Assembly: GCF_014284175.1 (NCBI RefSeq) | Contig: NZ_JACOGA010000012.1 | Span: 62,001-126,000 of the forward strand | From: Affinundibacterium flavidum | GTDB lineage: Bacteria > Pseudomonadota > Gammaproteobacteria > Burkholderiales > Burkholderiaceae_D | Direction of reading: 5' to 3' | DNA: 64,000 nucleotides | Shown: positions 55,459-63,972 of the stretch, in pieces | How the letters are laid out: each line of letters begins with the position of its first letter | Position numbering within the stretch: the first letter of the stretch is position 1 | Position numbers and translations under genes: made by a program | The notes under the pieces: model-generated | Told to the model about the DNA's origin: nothing | Database searches by the model: none | What the model saw: only the letters and a program-made list of their open reading frames with translations

Positions 55459-55947
55459 TTAAACGCTTACCACACTAGGATGCGTATACATCAAATCCAA
55501 AGGCGCTCTTTGTCCCGCCAAATAATCCTGCAAACATTTCAAAATCAAGGGGCTGCGGTGCATTTCTTGGCACGCCAGAATCTCTTCATACGTCATCCAC
55601 AATGCCCGCAAAATGCCGTGATCCAAAGGCCTGTCATGTTGTGCAACAACTTTGCCACAAAAAGCAAAGCGTAAATAGGTCACTTCTTTGCCTGAATTTG
55701 GTGAAATAAACTTCGACATATAGGTACCGATCAAGGCTTCTGGCACAAACTCGTGCGCCGTTTCTTCCATGGTTTCGCGAATTACCGCTTGCTCTAAACT
55801 TTCATTGGGATCCAAATGCCCGGCTGCTTGATTCAGGCGTACGCCATCGGGCGTGGTCTCTTCTATCATCAAAAATTCTAAGCGATCACCGTTTTGACGC
55901 GGGACGATGGCAGCGACAGTGACCGAAGGTTTCCAAGTGTCAGACAT
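55459..55947 (-). CDS. nudJ: Nudix hydrolase, NudJ-like
   Basis: 162 residues from the ATG at 55947; an upstream in-frame start would add 16 residues that look non-coding. The Nudix box is G-x5-E-x7-RE-x2-EE: GHLDPNESLEQAVIRETMEET. The preceding VTVAAIVPRQNGDRLEFLMIEE is the family's first strand pair. In E. coli, NudJ hydrolyses thiamine and nucleoside diphosphates and triphosphates and lies directly before mnmA; the same order here supports the name. There is no clear ribosome site. Confidence 0.85.
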   Translation of the reverse strand: MSDTWKPSVTVAAIVPRQNGDRLEFLMIEETTPDGVRLNQAAGHLDPNESLEQAVIRETMEETAHEFVPEALIGTYMSKFISPNSGKEVTYLRFAFCGKVVAQHDRPLDHGILRALWMTYEEILACQEMHRSPLILKCLQDYLAGQRAPLDLMYTHPSVVSV

Positions 55948-56327
55948 AGGTTGGAGTGTGAAAAATGAGAGCTTAAATGCGAAATAGGGCGTCATTTTAC
56001 CTTGCTAGCCAACAATTCACCTGTGATTGCAGCAGAATTGGGATCCGAATTTACTAATAAAGATTCTGTCTATAAGAAAATCCTTCAAACTTGTTGTTAT
56101 TTGTTACATTAAATTGAAATGGTTGGGCGATCAGCCTGAGCGCATGATTTCCTTCGCCAAGCCTTATGCCATCAGTGTTTGGCATATTGATGTTTGAGTT
56201 TAAGCGTCGCTGAGGCTGCTTTATGTCGGTGCGATCACATTCATACTGCGGTAGTTTAGTGTGCTTATCCTGTGCCAGTATGGTGCGTTTTTCGTGTAAT
56301 ATCGTTGTCGAATATCAAATGTATTAT

Positions 56328-56415
56328 AGGAACCGCCTCAAATTCCCTGTTTGGGCGAATTGCAGTGGGTAAGGCCTTGCTCTTCATCCCAAAAAGGTAA
56401 TTTGAGACGGTTCCT
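56328..56415. repeat. 88-base inverted-repeat element
   Basis: AGGAACCGCCTCAAATT (56328-56344) pairs with AATTTGAGACGGTTCCT (56399-56415), one mismatch in 17. An inner CCCTGTTTGGG is near the left arm. It sits in the 640-base gap between nudJ and pntAA, which holds no other supported feature apart from the pnt promoter region. Confidence 0.8.
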
Positions 56416-56587
56416 AGCCTCCAGTTCAATTTGTGTGTTTTTGAACATCGTGGTGATATAAGTTGAAATACCAATCATCTTGTTTGTCTTTTATCCAAGG
56501 ACAAACAGTTCGCGCTGCACGAAATACCCGAAGTAATCGCTTTTGTAATTGAACTTAACGGTATCAAAAATAAAAAGGAGTATCTTT

Positions 56588-57703
56588 ATGAAAATCGGCA
56601 TTCCCGCCGAAACACGGTCGGGCGAGACGCGCGTTGCGGCTACCCCAGAAACAATTAAGAAATACGTAAGTGCCAAGCACGAAGTCGTCGTGCAAGCAGG
56701 CGCTGGTATCGCCTCATCGATTACGGACGAAGCTTACCAAACGGTTGGCGCAACGATAGTGACTGCGGCGGATGCTTTTGCTGCAGATTTGATCTTGAAG
56801 GTGCGCGCACCTTCTGCAGAAGAACGCGGCTTGATCAAGTCTGGTGCAGTCATCGTTGGCATGCTCAATCCTTTTGATGCTGAGAATATCGCCGCAATGG
56901 CAGCGCATGGCATCACAGCGTTTTCTTTGGAAGCTGCGCCACGGATTACGCGCGCACAGTCCTTGGACGTCTTGTCGTCACAAGCGAACATTGCTGGTTA
57001 CAAAGCCGTGATGTTGGCAGCTAATACTTACCAACGCTTCATGCCGATGTTGATGACGGCGGCTGGTACGGTGAAAGCTGCACGCGTTTTGATTATGGGT
57101 GTCGGTGTCGCAGGTCTGCAAGCGATTGCCACTGCGAAGCGTCTGGGCGCAGTGATTGAAGCGTCTGACGTCCGTCCTCCGGTTAAAGAGCAGGTCGAAT
57201 CCTTGGGCGCGAAGTTTATTGATGTGCCCTATGAAACCGATGAAGAGCGTGAAATCGCTAAAGGTGTGGGCGGCTATGCGCGTCCTATGCCTGCTGCATG
57301 GATGGCACGTCAGGCTGCTTTGGTGCATGAACGCGCCAAACAAGCCGACATCATCATTACGACCGCTTTGATCCCAGGTCGCAAAGCACCGATCTTGATT
57401 TCGGAAGAAACAGTGAAAGCGATGAAACCAGGTTCGGTGATTGTCGACATGGCAGTCGAGCAAGGCGGCAATTGTCCTTTATCCGAGCTAAACAAAACTG
57501 TCACCAAATACGGCGTCCACATCATCGGCGAACCGAATCTGGCGACACTGGTGGCTGCAGATGCCTCAGCGCTGTATTCACGCAATATTCTCGATTTCTT
57601 AAAATTGATCATCGATAAAGATGCCAATCTCGCGATCAATAAAGAAGATGAAATTGTGGTCGCTACCATGATGTGTTCTGGCGGCGAAGTGTTGAAGAAA
57701 TAA
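56588..57703 (+). CDS. pntAA: NAD(P) transhydrogenase alpha, soluble part (PntAA)
   Basis: 371 residues from ATG 56588, six bases after AAGGAG; the earlier TTG frame is not used. The NAD-binding domain has the Rossmann motif GVGVAGLQAIATAKRLGA with the acidic DVRP that follows. The opening MKIGIPAETRSGETRVAATPET is typical of the alanine-dehydrogenase/PntA family. In the split form, this soluble subunit pairs with PntAB and PntB in the membrane. It drives proton-coupled hydride transfer from NADH to NADP. First gene of an operon that includes panD. Confidence 0.95.
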   Translation: MKIGIPAETRSGETRVAATPETIKKYVSAKHEVVVQAGAGIASSITDEAYQTVGATIVTAADAFAADLILKVRAPSAEERGLIKSGAVIVGMLNPFDAENIAAMAAHGITAFSLEAAPRITRAQSLDVLSSQANIAGYKAVMLAANTYQRFMPMLMTAAGTVKAARVLIMGVGVAGLQAIATAKRLGAVIEASDVRPPVKEQVESLGAKFIDVPYETDEEREIAKGVGGYARPMPAAWMARQAALVHERAKQADIIITTALIPGRKAPILISEETVKAMKPGSVIVDMAVEQGGNCPLSELNKTVTKYGVHIIGEPNLATLVAADASALYSRNILDFLKLIIDKDANLAINKEDEIVVATMMCSGGEVLKK

Positions 57704-57777
57704 ATGGAAGACGACAAAAATTAATTTTTATCAGTAAGGCTTAGTAAGTACGTTTAAATAGAAGTTTTGAGGAAATT

Positions 57778-58140
57778 ATGCAAAGAAATATGTTACGCGC
57801 CAAGATTCATCGCGTTTCTGTGACTCAATGTGATTTGAACTATGAAGGTTCATGCGGTATCGATCAGGATTTACTCGATGCTGCTGATATTAAGGAACAT
57901 GAACGGATAGAACTCTACAACATCAATAACGGTGAGCGCTTTGCAACTTACGCGATTAAAGGTAAGCGCGGCAGTGGTGAAATCTCTCTGAATGGTGCTG
58001 CAGCACGACGCGTACAACTGGGCGATTTAATGATTATTTGCACTTACGCACCGATGGAGGATGAGGTAGCAGAAAACTTCAAACCTAAAGTCGTGTTTGT
58101 GGATGCCAAGAATAAAATCACCAGCTTGAAAGAATATTGA
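57778..58140 (+). CDS. panD: Aspartate 1-decarboxylase
   Basis: 120 residues. The self-cleavage site is Gly24-Ser25 in NYEGSCGID; the serine becomes the pyruvoyl group. Other conserved stretches are [38 protein letters not shown] and [19 protein letters not shown]. It makes beta-alanine from aspartate for pantothenate and CoA. GAGGAA precedes the ATG. It is placed inside the pnt operon (74 bases after pntAA, 76 before pntAB), an uncommon order to my knowledge. Confidence 0.95.
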   Translation: MQRNMLRAKIHRVSVTQCDLNYEGSCGIDQDLLDAADIKEHERIELYNINNGERFATYAIKGKRGSGEISLNGAAARRVQLGDLMIICTYAPMEDEVAENFKPKVVFVDAKNKITSLKEY

Positions 58141-58216
58141 TTTGACCTCGATGTTTTCGAAGCTACTTTTAAAAACTACTGAAGTCCCTTTTTTACCTAA
58201 TTAAAGAGAGAACGTC

Positions 58217-58540
58217 ATGGATGTAGTAAGTCATACACTCACTAATCTGATCATTTTCGTACTGGCAATTTATGTCGGTTACCACGTGGTCTGGACCGTA
58301 ACACCCGCATTGCATACGCCCTTGATGGCGGTGACGAATGCGATTTCTGCCATCATCATCGTCGGTGCGATGTTGGCGGCAGGTCTGACTGAAGGTGCAC
58401 TCGCGCAAGTGATGGGCACGCTGGCAGTCGCTTTGGCAGCGGTCAATGTCTTTGGTGGCTTCTTAGTCACGCAAAGGATGTTGGAGATGTTTAAGAAAAA
58501 AGAGCCTAAAGCGAAGCCTGAACAGAAGGAGGCACAATAA
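58217..58540 (+). CDS. pntAB: NAD(P) transhydrogenase, membrane part of alpha (PntAB)
   Basis: 107 residues with three membrane helices (about 8-30, 36-60 and 64-85), ending in a basic tail (FKKKEPKAKPEQ). The sequence LTNLIIFVLAIYVGYHVVW and ALMGT-like GLTEGALAQVMGTLAVALAAVNVFGGFLVTQRML are typical of the PntAB subunit that completes the proton channel. AGAGAG precedes the ATG. Its last base is shared with the first base of pntB (stop/start overlap TAATG). Confidence 0.93.
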   Translation: MDVVSHTLTNLIIFVLAIYVGYHVVWTVTPALHTPLMAVTNAISAIIIVGAMLAAGLTEGALAQVMGTLAVALAAVNVFGGFLVTQRMLEMFKKKEPKAKPEQKEAQ

Positions 58541-59985
58541 TGAGTATGAATCTCGTTACGATGCTCTACCTGATTGCATCGGTTTGTTTTATTCAAGCAC
58601 TTAAAGGTTTGTCGCATCCATCAACTGCACGTAAGGGGAATACCTTTGGCATGATAGGGATGGCAATCGCCGCGTTCACCACGGTTGCTCTGATCGTTAA
58701 GCTGAAAAACGAAGCGGGTGGTGCTAGCCTCGGTTATGGCTTAGTGATCCTCGGTATCGTAGTTGGTGGCGGTATCGGTGCCACTTTGGCGAAACGCGTA
58801 GAAATGACCAAGATGCCAGAACTGGTCGCAGCGATGCACTCCTTGATCGGTTTGGCGGCAGTCTGTATCGCCGTCGCCGTCGTGGCCGAACCATGGATTT
58901 TCAACATCACGACACGTGATGCGGCGATTCCATTCGGCAACCGTATTGAATTATTTATCGGTACCTTCGTCGGCGCGATTACCTTCTCAGGTTCGGTGAT
59001 CGCCTTTGGTAAATTGTCTGGTAAATACAAGTTCCGTTTATTCCAAGGCGCACCTGTTAGCTTTGCTGGTCAACACATGCTGAACCTGGTTTTAGCAATC
59101 GCGATGGTGGGTCTCGGCTTGGTATTCTGTTTTGATGGTGGCGTTGCTCCAGCGTGGACACCATTTATCTTGATGACGGCGATTGCCTTCGTATTGGGCG
59201 TATTAATCATCATCCCTATCGGTGGTGCGGATATGCCAGTGGTAGTGTCGATGTTGAATAGTTACTCAGGTTGGGCAGCCGCAGGTATTGGCTTCTCACT
59301 CAATAACTCGATGTTGATTATTGCGGGATCATTGGTCGGTTCTTCAGGCGCAATTCTTTCTTACATCATGTGTAAGGCGATGAATCGTTCTTTCTTCAAC
59401 GTGATCTTGGGCGGCTTCGGTGGCGCTCCAGCAGAAGCGGCAGCTGGCGGCGGTGCACAACGCACAGTCAAATCGGGTTCACCTGATGACGTCGCGTTCT
59501 TGTTAGGCAATGCAGAAACGGTCATCATCGTTCCTGGCTATGGTTTAGCGGTAGCACGTGCTCAGCATGCTTTGAAAGAGTTGACGGAAAAACTTACGCA
59601 CAAAGGTATTACGGTCAAGTACGCGATTCACCCAGTGGCTGGTCGTATGCCTGGTCACATGAACGTCTTGCTGGCAGAAGCTGAAGTGCCGTATGACCAA
59701 GTGTTCGAGATGGAAGATATCAATAGCGAATTCGGCCAAGCCGACGTGGTCTTGGTCTTGGGCGCGAATGACGTCGTTAACCCAGCCGCAAAAGATCCAA
59801 AATCACCTATCGCGGGTATGCCGATTCTTGAGGCTTATAAGGCGAAAACGATTATCGTTAATAAGCGTTCCATGGCTTCTGGTTATGCTGGTTTGGATAA
59901 TGAGTTGTTTTACATGGATAAGACGATGATGGTGTTTGGGGATGCTAAGAAGGTGATTGAGGATATGGTTAAAGCGGTGGAGTAA
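58540..59985 (+). CDS. pntB: NAD(P) transhydrogenase beta subunit
   Basis: 481 residues. A membrane domain with eight or more helices (1-290) is followed by the NADP-binding domain (about 300-481), with VIIVPGYGLAVARAQHALKEL, then HPVAGRMPGHMNVLLAEA, FGQADVVLVLGANDVVNPAA and IIVNKRSMASGYAGLDNELF, all conserved. The start overlaps the pntAB stop by one base and has AGGAGG just upstream, so translation is coupled. A strong terminator ends the operon. Confidence 0.96.
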   Translation: MSMNLVTMLYLIASVCFIQALKGLSHPSTARKGNTFGMIGMAIAAFTTVALIVKLKNEAGGASLGYGLVILGIVVGGGIGATLAKRVEMTKMPELVAAMHSLIGLAAVCIAVAVVAEPWIFNITTRDAAIPFGNRIELFIGTFVGAITFSGSVIAFGKLSGKYKFRLFQGAPVSFAGQHMLNLVLAIAMVGLGLVFCFDGGVAPAWTPFILMTAIAFVLGVLIIIPIGGADMPVVVSMLNSYSGWAAAGIGFSLNNSMLIIAGSLVGSSGAILSYIMCKAMNRSFFNVILGGFGGAPAEAAAGGGAQRTVKSGSPDDVAFLLGNAETVIIVPGYGLAVARAQHALKELTEKLTHKGITVKYAIHPVAGRMPGHMNVLLAEAEVPYDQVFEMEDINSEFGQADVVLVLGANDVVNPAAKDPKSPIAGMPILEAYKAKTIIVNKRSMASGYAGLDNELFYMDKTMMVFGDAKKVIEDMVKAVE

Positions 59986-60014
59986 TACGTTTTTCTATGT
60001 TTTGATCGCTTGTG

Positions 60015-60053
60015 AAAAAGCCCGCAAGATCTTTGGATTTTGCGGGCTTTTTT
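60015..60053. terminator. Rho-independent terminator of the pnt operon
   Basis: A 13-bp stem (60015-60027 with 60040-60052) bearing an A5 start and a T6 end, with a 12-base loop. It can act in both directions; the convergent gene downstream ends at 60052, inside the right arm. Confidence 0.93.
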
Positions 60054-61008
60054 AGGTTTTCTTGTCTGTTGGATTGATCATAATTCCTTTTGGTTTTGCA
60101 ATTTCACAAAATTCTTCTGCAGTATATTTCATTGCAAGTGCGGCTAGTCCGCTTGCTAAAATTGGCAACCCTATACGAAAATCGTTTAGGGTTGCAACTG
60201 CTGCTGCAGCAAAGTATCCATCATTAAAAACTTTAGGCATTTTTTTTGACCATAGTTTATAAATCGGACTATCAGCTTTACAAAAGGTTTTCCATGCGAT
60301 TCTTTTCAATAGCGCGAAAGTTGTTTTCCCTATATTTCTGGGTTCATGTATTTTCTCTGGTGAGGGTAACAATTTTCGATCAGGTGCTGGAAGTTGAAGA
60401 ATTGAATAATTTCTAACGTCGCTTAGTAAATTTAGGCTAGATGTAGGAACACTATTTCCTATGAGTTTGTAAATTTCATTTTCATCATTATGCTGAATGA
60501 GAAAGATTGCTTTAGCTTCGATTTCTTTGATATCTAGCGGGGCGTCATCTGCACCGATCAATTCCGCAAAAATACACTCTTCTTCTATGCGTTCAATAAA
60601 TCGTTTTTGAAATTGGTGGCGTGTTTTATCAGAATTTATGTTATTTATATTTTCAATGACACTTTTAATGAGTTTTTTTGCTTCATTTATTTTCTTTTGT
60701 CGAAGTTGTGTAATCGCTAGCAGTCCACTAGCTTCAAGATATAGTCTAGTGTTTTCTCCAGCAAGTTTGCGTACGCCAATTAGTCCTGACTCAGCATAGG
60801 TAAGTCGATTCGCGTCGACACAAGCTTCGTAGGCCCAAAGCTTTGCCCTCAAAAGCCTGTGATGACTACGATTATTTTGAAATAAGACTTGTATTTGTGT
60901 TGCTACTTCTATAGCCGATTCATGTTCTTGCCGAGACACCGCTTTTTTTAGGGCGTTTTCGAGCGGCCTCAGTTTTACTAGTAATTCTTCGGATAGTTTG
61001 ATTGTCAT
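60052..61008 (-). CDS. Unrecognised alpha-helical (TPR-like) protein
   Basis: 318 residues, AT-rich codons compared with its neighbours. Helical repeats fill about 1-180 (HESAIEVATQIQVLFQNN; RLYLEASGLLAITQLRQKKINEAKKLI), resembling TPRs. The C-terminal part has GYFAAAAVATLNDFRIGLPILASGLAALAMKYTAEEFCEIAKP, a long hydrophobic stretch that may be a membrane segment. I do not recognise the family. No ribosome site is seen. It lies next to an inverted duplication, so recent acquisition is possible. Confidence 0.5.
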   Translation of the reverse strand: MTIKLSEELLVKLRPLENALKKAVSRQEHESAIEVATQIQVLFQNNRSHHRLLRAKLWAYEACVDANRLTYAESGLIGVRKLAGENTRLYLEASGLLAITQLRQKKINEAKKLIKSVIENINNINSDKTRHQFQKRFIERIEEECIFAELIGADDAPLDIKEIEAKAIFLIQHNDENEIYKLIGNSVPTSSLNLLSDVRNYSILQLPAPDRKLLPSPEKIHEPRNIGKTTFALLKRIAWKTFCKADSPIYKLWSKKMPKVFNDGYFAAAAVATLNDFRIGLPILASGLAALAMKYTAEEFCEIAKPKGIMINPTDKKT

Positions 61009-61217
61009 GAACGAGTGAAAAGATGCGTATGCAAGAATAATAATGTAGCGTAATCATATATATCTAACGTGTCAATTGTGTTTATAGGGTTCAGTAAAAT
61101 TGAGTTATTTGTATAGTCTAGTAGGTTGGGCAGGTCTTATTGTCCACTCAGAAATACATAATATCGTTTGCAAGGTAGTCGCTACAAAAATCACTGTAAA
61201 CACTTTCGTCGTTCACA

Positions 61218-61757
61218 GGTCGGGTGTGGCCCGACAGCCACTCACTTTCTTTGCTTCGCCAAAGAAAGTAAGCAAAGAAAGGCGACCACGCTGCCACTGC
61301 CCTTCGGGTTCCCAATTGTGCAGGACAAAAAATGGGAAAGTGTCGAAACTCGCTTCGCTCAAACAACGCCACTTTCTTTATCCATTTTCTGTCTAGCACA
61401 ATTGGCAGTGTCAGAAGTGGAACGGCGTCAAAGTCAAAAACAAGGTCAAAAACAAGGTCAAAAACAATGACCTACAGCGGCTAATAGAAAATTGAGTGTC
61501 TGTCGATATTGATTGTTTTGAAGTTGCCTTTGACCTACCCCCGTTTGAGACGATGTAATTTGTGCGTCACAGAAAATGGATAAGAAAGTGTTGTTGTCTG
61601 AGCGTAGCGAGTTTCAACACTTTCCCATTTTTTGTGATGCACAAATTATGCTGGAGCGTAGCGTAAGCACCCGCAGGGCGAGTCTACGGTCGCCTTTTTT
61701 GGAGGACCTTTTTTGGCGAAGCAAAAAAGGTGCTTGGCTGTCGGGCCACACCCGACC
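61218..61757. repeat. Inverted duplication of a short repeat (about 185-bp arms)
   Basis: The left arm (61218-61396) and right arm (61565-61757) carry related sequence in opposite directions. Shared parts include GGTCGGGTGTGGCCCGACAG, GAGCG(A/T)AGCGAGTTTC and ACACTTTCCCATTTTTTGT; the middle of the arms has diverged. Reading frames in the arms translate to similar ...ERSEF.HFPIFC... peptides, a mark of a repeat that is often miscalled as small genes. The 170 bases between the arms hold three copies of a 12-bp unit. The gap from 61009 to 61814 has no other gene. Confidence 0.8.
61433..61468. repeat. 12-bp tandem repeat, three copies
   Basis: The unit GTCAAAAACAAG occurs at 61433-61444 and 61445-61456, and as GTCAAAAACAAT at 61457-61468, between the arms of the inverted duplication. 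Confidence 0.8.
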
Positions 61758-61814
61758 AACAGAACGTTGATTAAGCCGAAAATTGAATACGACCAGCAAC
61801 AACTCAGTAACAAT

Positions 61815-62138
61815 TCACATCAAAAATTTCCCAACCTTAGCCTTCAAAACAGCAATCAACACCGGATCCATATACTCATATTCATCCGGAATATCCAAAC
61901 AAATAATCCGCTTATTATTGAGATAAGGCCGGAATTTTTTCGATAACTTATTGCGATGTGCTTTCTCCATGACGAAGATGATCGTTGCCCATGCGATTTG
62001 TTCTGAGGAGAGTGGTGTGGTGGCGTCGTTGCCTAAGCCAGCTGAGTCGGTTTCGACATCCGGCCATGATGCAAAAATTTGCTCCGCTGTTGGACTGCGG
62101 AGTCGGTTTTGGGTGCAGATAAAGAGCGCGCGTTTCAT
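61815..62138 (-). CDS. Low-molecular-weight protein-tyrosine-phosphatase-like protein
   Basis: 107 residues. The P-loop is C8-x5-R14 in FICTQNRLRSPTAE, and the aspartate that serves as acid is in DIPDEYEYMDP. The family (short PTPase-like, COG4551 type) is shorter than classic LMW-PTPs (about 150) and differs at the loop, where the typical CxGNxCRS is CTQNRLRS. Activity is therefore probable but not certain. The start lacks a ribosome site. It lies 38 bases after the hydrolase gene, likely in one unit. Confidence 0.75.
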   Translation of the reverse strand: MKRALFICTQNRLRSPTAEQIFASWPDVETDSAGLGNDATTPLSSEQIAWATIIFVMEKAHRNKLSKKFRPYLNNKRIICLDIPDEYEYMDPVLIAVLKAKVGKFLM

Positions 62139-62176
62139 GTGAATATGTTGGTTTTCTATTTCGCGAGCAGTGACGT

Positions 62177-63076
62177 CTATTGTGACCTTGAAGCTTGTAT
62201 TTGAGTGATAAATTCACAGTAAGTTTTTCGCACATCTTCATTTCTTAGCAATCCAGAATGCCCCACATTTGGCGCTACGATAAAATGTTTTTCGCTGCCC
62301 GGAATCGCGTCAAAAACAAGTCTGCCTAATGCCGGCGGTGTTTGATCATCTTTTTCTCCTGCAATGACCAGTGCTTTGCCGTGATAGCGCGCCATATCGC
62401 GATCGACTTTGATAACACGTAAACTATCTGCTGCCTCAAAGTGAAAAAATGGTTTGGCAAAGGCCGGAACTTTGGCGTCGAGTAGCGCCATGAAGCTGGA
62501 TCCAGTCGCCTCCAAAATAATGCCATCGACTTGGCGTTGTTGCGCGATATGTGCGGCGATGAAGCTGCCCAGAGAGTAACCGTGGATCACGAGTTTTTTA
62601 CTTGATTTGGACTTCAAATCATCATAAATTTTTAAGGCATCTCGCTTGAGATTATCCATCGTCGGTTCGCCAACGGTACGACCATAGCCGCGATAATCAT
62701 ACATTTGTAAATTGATAGGGCAACTGCCTATCGTTTGCATCAGATATTTTGCGGCATTGTCGATATGCGAATCTGCACCACCAAGGTAGAGCACTAGAAC
62801 ATCGGCATGTGTTTGTTCTATGGCAAATCCATTCGCATGTAGCGTTTCGTTGATGACAATGCTGCTTTCAGAAAAACTAGCTTCGGGTCGTACTTGTTTC
62901 AAAACGAGAGCATCAAATTTCTGTTTTTGTTGATAGCCGCTGCTCTTGTCTGGATGCAGAATGTCGCTATCGACGATTCTCATAGAGAAGCAGCCGCTGA
63001 GAAGGGTGGATAGACTCATTAAGGCGCATGCAAATAGCTTGCGGCGAATTGCAGTTGCTAAATCATTTTTGTTCAT
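62177..63076 (-). CDS. Lipoprotein alpha/beta hydrolase
   Basis: 299 residues from the ATG near 63076. A lipobox LSGC (Cys29) follows a signal (LFACALMSLSTLLSGC), so it is probably membrane-anchored. The nucleophile Ser168 lies in IHGYSLGSFIAAHIA. An Asp and His are in VIAGEKDDQTPPALG and APNVGHSGLLR. The oxyanion region is VLYLGGADSHID and YDYRGYGRTVG. Substrate unknown; such BEM46-like hydrolases act on esters or amides. The longer frame from a TTG at 63187 has no signal and overlaps the DUF5329 gene. Confidence 0.8.
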   Translation of the reverse strand: MNKNDLATAIRRKLFACALMSLSTLLSGCFSMRIVDSDILHPDKSSGYQQKQKFDALVLKQVRPEASFSESSIVINETLHANGFAIEQTHADVLVLYLGGADSHIDNAAKYLMQTIGSCPINLQMYDYRGYGRTVGEPTMDNLKRDALKIYDDLKSKSSKKLVIHGYSLGSFIAAHIAQQRQVDGIILEATGSSFMALLDAKVPAFAKPFFHFEAADSLRVIKVDRDMARYHGKALVIAGEKDDQTPPALGRLVFDAIPGSEKHFIVAPNVGHSGLLRNEDVRKTYCEFITQIQASRSQ

Positions 63077-63135
63077 AAGTAGGGCGGCGAAGCGTTGGCG
63101 TGAATTTTGGTCAGAGAGTTTGTCTGCGCTGTGCT

Positions 63136-63510
63136 CTATTTTGAAATGCCTGATGAGCGTAACACTTTCAATTGGTCTAGTAGCCAAACTTTACTTTCTG
63201 TTGCTGGGCTATTTCCACATTTCACTTGATACGCTTTGCCGCTGGTGCTGCTGGTTGACGCCGCATGCATAATGAAATCTTCTGTGCTTTTGATCATGTT
63301 CTTATTCTCGAAATACTCTAATTTTTTTGTCAGATGTGACTGCGCTTCCGTTCCAGAATACCAAGTGCCATTGCGGTTGAACTGGCAACCAGAAACTTGT
63401 AGTTGCTTAAACAAAGCATCAATTTCTGCGCGAGTCGATTGTGGTGCTTGGCCTGCTGAGCTGATGTTAGTGACTAAAAATAGCGCAATGAAAATGGCTT
63501 TAAAATTCAT
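63136..63510 (-). CDS. DUF5329-family secreted protein
   Basis: 124 residues. Signal peptide MNFKAIFIALFLVTNISSAG. The family's core is complete: EIDALFKQLQVSGCQFNRNGTWYSGTEAQSHLTKKLEYF, then STEDFIMHAASTSSTSGKAYQVKC. Two cysteines (about 43 and 98) could be paired in the periplasm. Function unknown. AGGA precedes the ATG. It lies 59 bases upstream of the lipoprotein hydrolase on the same strand, possibly in one operon. Confidence 0.75.
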   Translation of the reverse strand: MNFKAIFIALFLVTNISSAGQAPQSTRAEIDALFKQLQVSGCQFNRNGTWYSGTEAQSHLTKKLEYFENKNMIKSTEDFIMHAASTSSTSGKAYQVKCGNSPATESKVWLLDQLKVLRSSGISK

Positions 63511-63579
63511 GTGAAGCGTCCTGAAATTTGTTGGTGGAGATGATGGTCAATTAAGTTTTTGTGGAATCAGTATTTGATT

Positions 63580-63972
63580 TCAAGCGTCAAGCATACGTAC
63601 CTGAAAAACATTACCTTCCGGGTCATGACCATCACAGGCACGAATTCCTCGCGCGACCCATTCGTGTGCGCTGGATTTAATTGCGCCGCCTAGTTGATCA
63701 GCTTGTGCACGTGCAATCGAGATGTTTGCGACAGGCAGACAGAGTTTGGTATAGGAGTCTTCCCGGACAACGACTGTCACTGCGGTGGAATTTTGAGGTG
63801 AAGGCTCGCCATATAAGGCATGGATCACTAGTTCAAAACCATCTATGCCCAAGATAGCGTAGGATGGCTCTTCATGCAGAATTTTCATCGCGGCGACGGT
63901 ACTATAAAAAGCCGTCATGCGTGGTACATCACTAACGAAAAGTACCATACAAGTTATCGGTAAAGTGGTCAT
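63580..63972 (-). CDS. VOC-fold (glyoxalase-like) protein
   Basis: 130 residues. The beta-alpha-beta-beta-beta fold is seen in CMVLFVSDVPRMTAFYSTV and FELVIHALYGEPS, with the second half in NISIARAQADQLGGAI and ACDGHDPEGNVFQVRML. The final DPEGNVFQ is the family mark. VOC proteins bind metals or hydrophobic ligands and include dioxygenases and resistance proteins; no specific role can be set. A GAGAG stretch precedes the ATG. It is the last gene of the window. Confidence 0.8.
   Translation of the reverse strand: MTTLPITCMVLFVSDVPRMTAFYSTVAAMKILHEEPSYAILGIDGFELVIHALYGEPSPQNSTAVTVVVREDSYTKLCLPVANISIARAQADQLGGAIKSSAHEWVARGIRACDGHDPEGNVFQVRMLDA

Noticed and set aside
61148..61399. Small open frame with ERSEF and HFPIFC motifs
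   Set aside because: It lies in the left arm of the inverted duplication, and a similar frame lies in the right arm (61576-61770); such frames are repeat artefacts.
61433..61468. CRISPR-like short repeats
   Set aside because: Three directly joined 12-bp units with no spacers; a plain tandem repeat.
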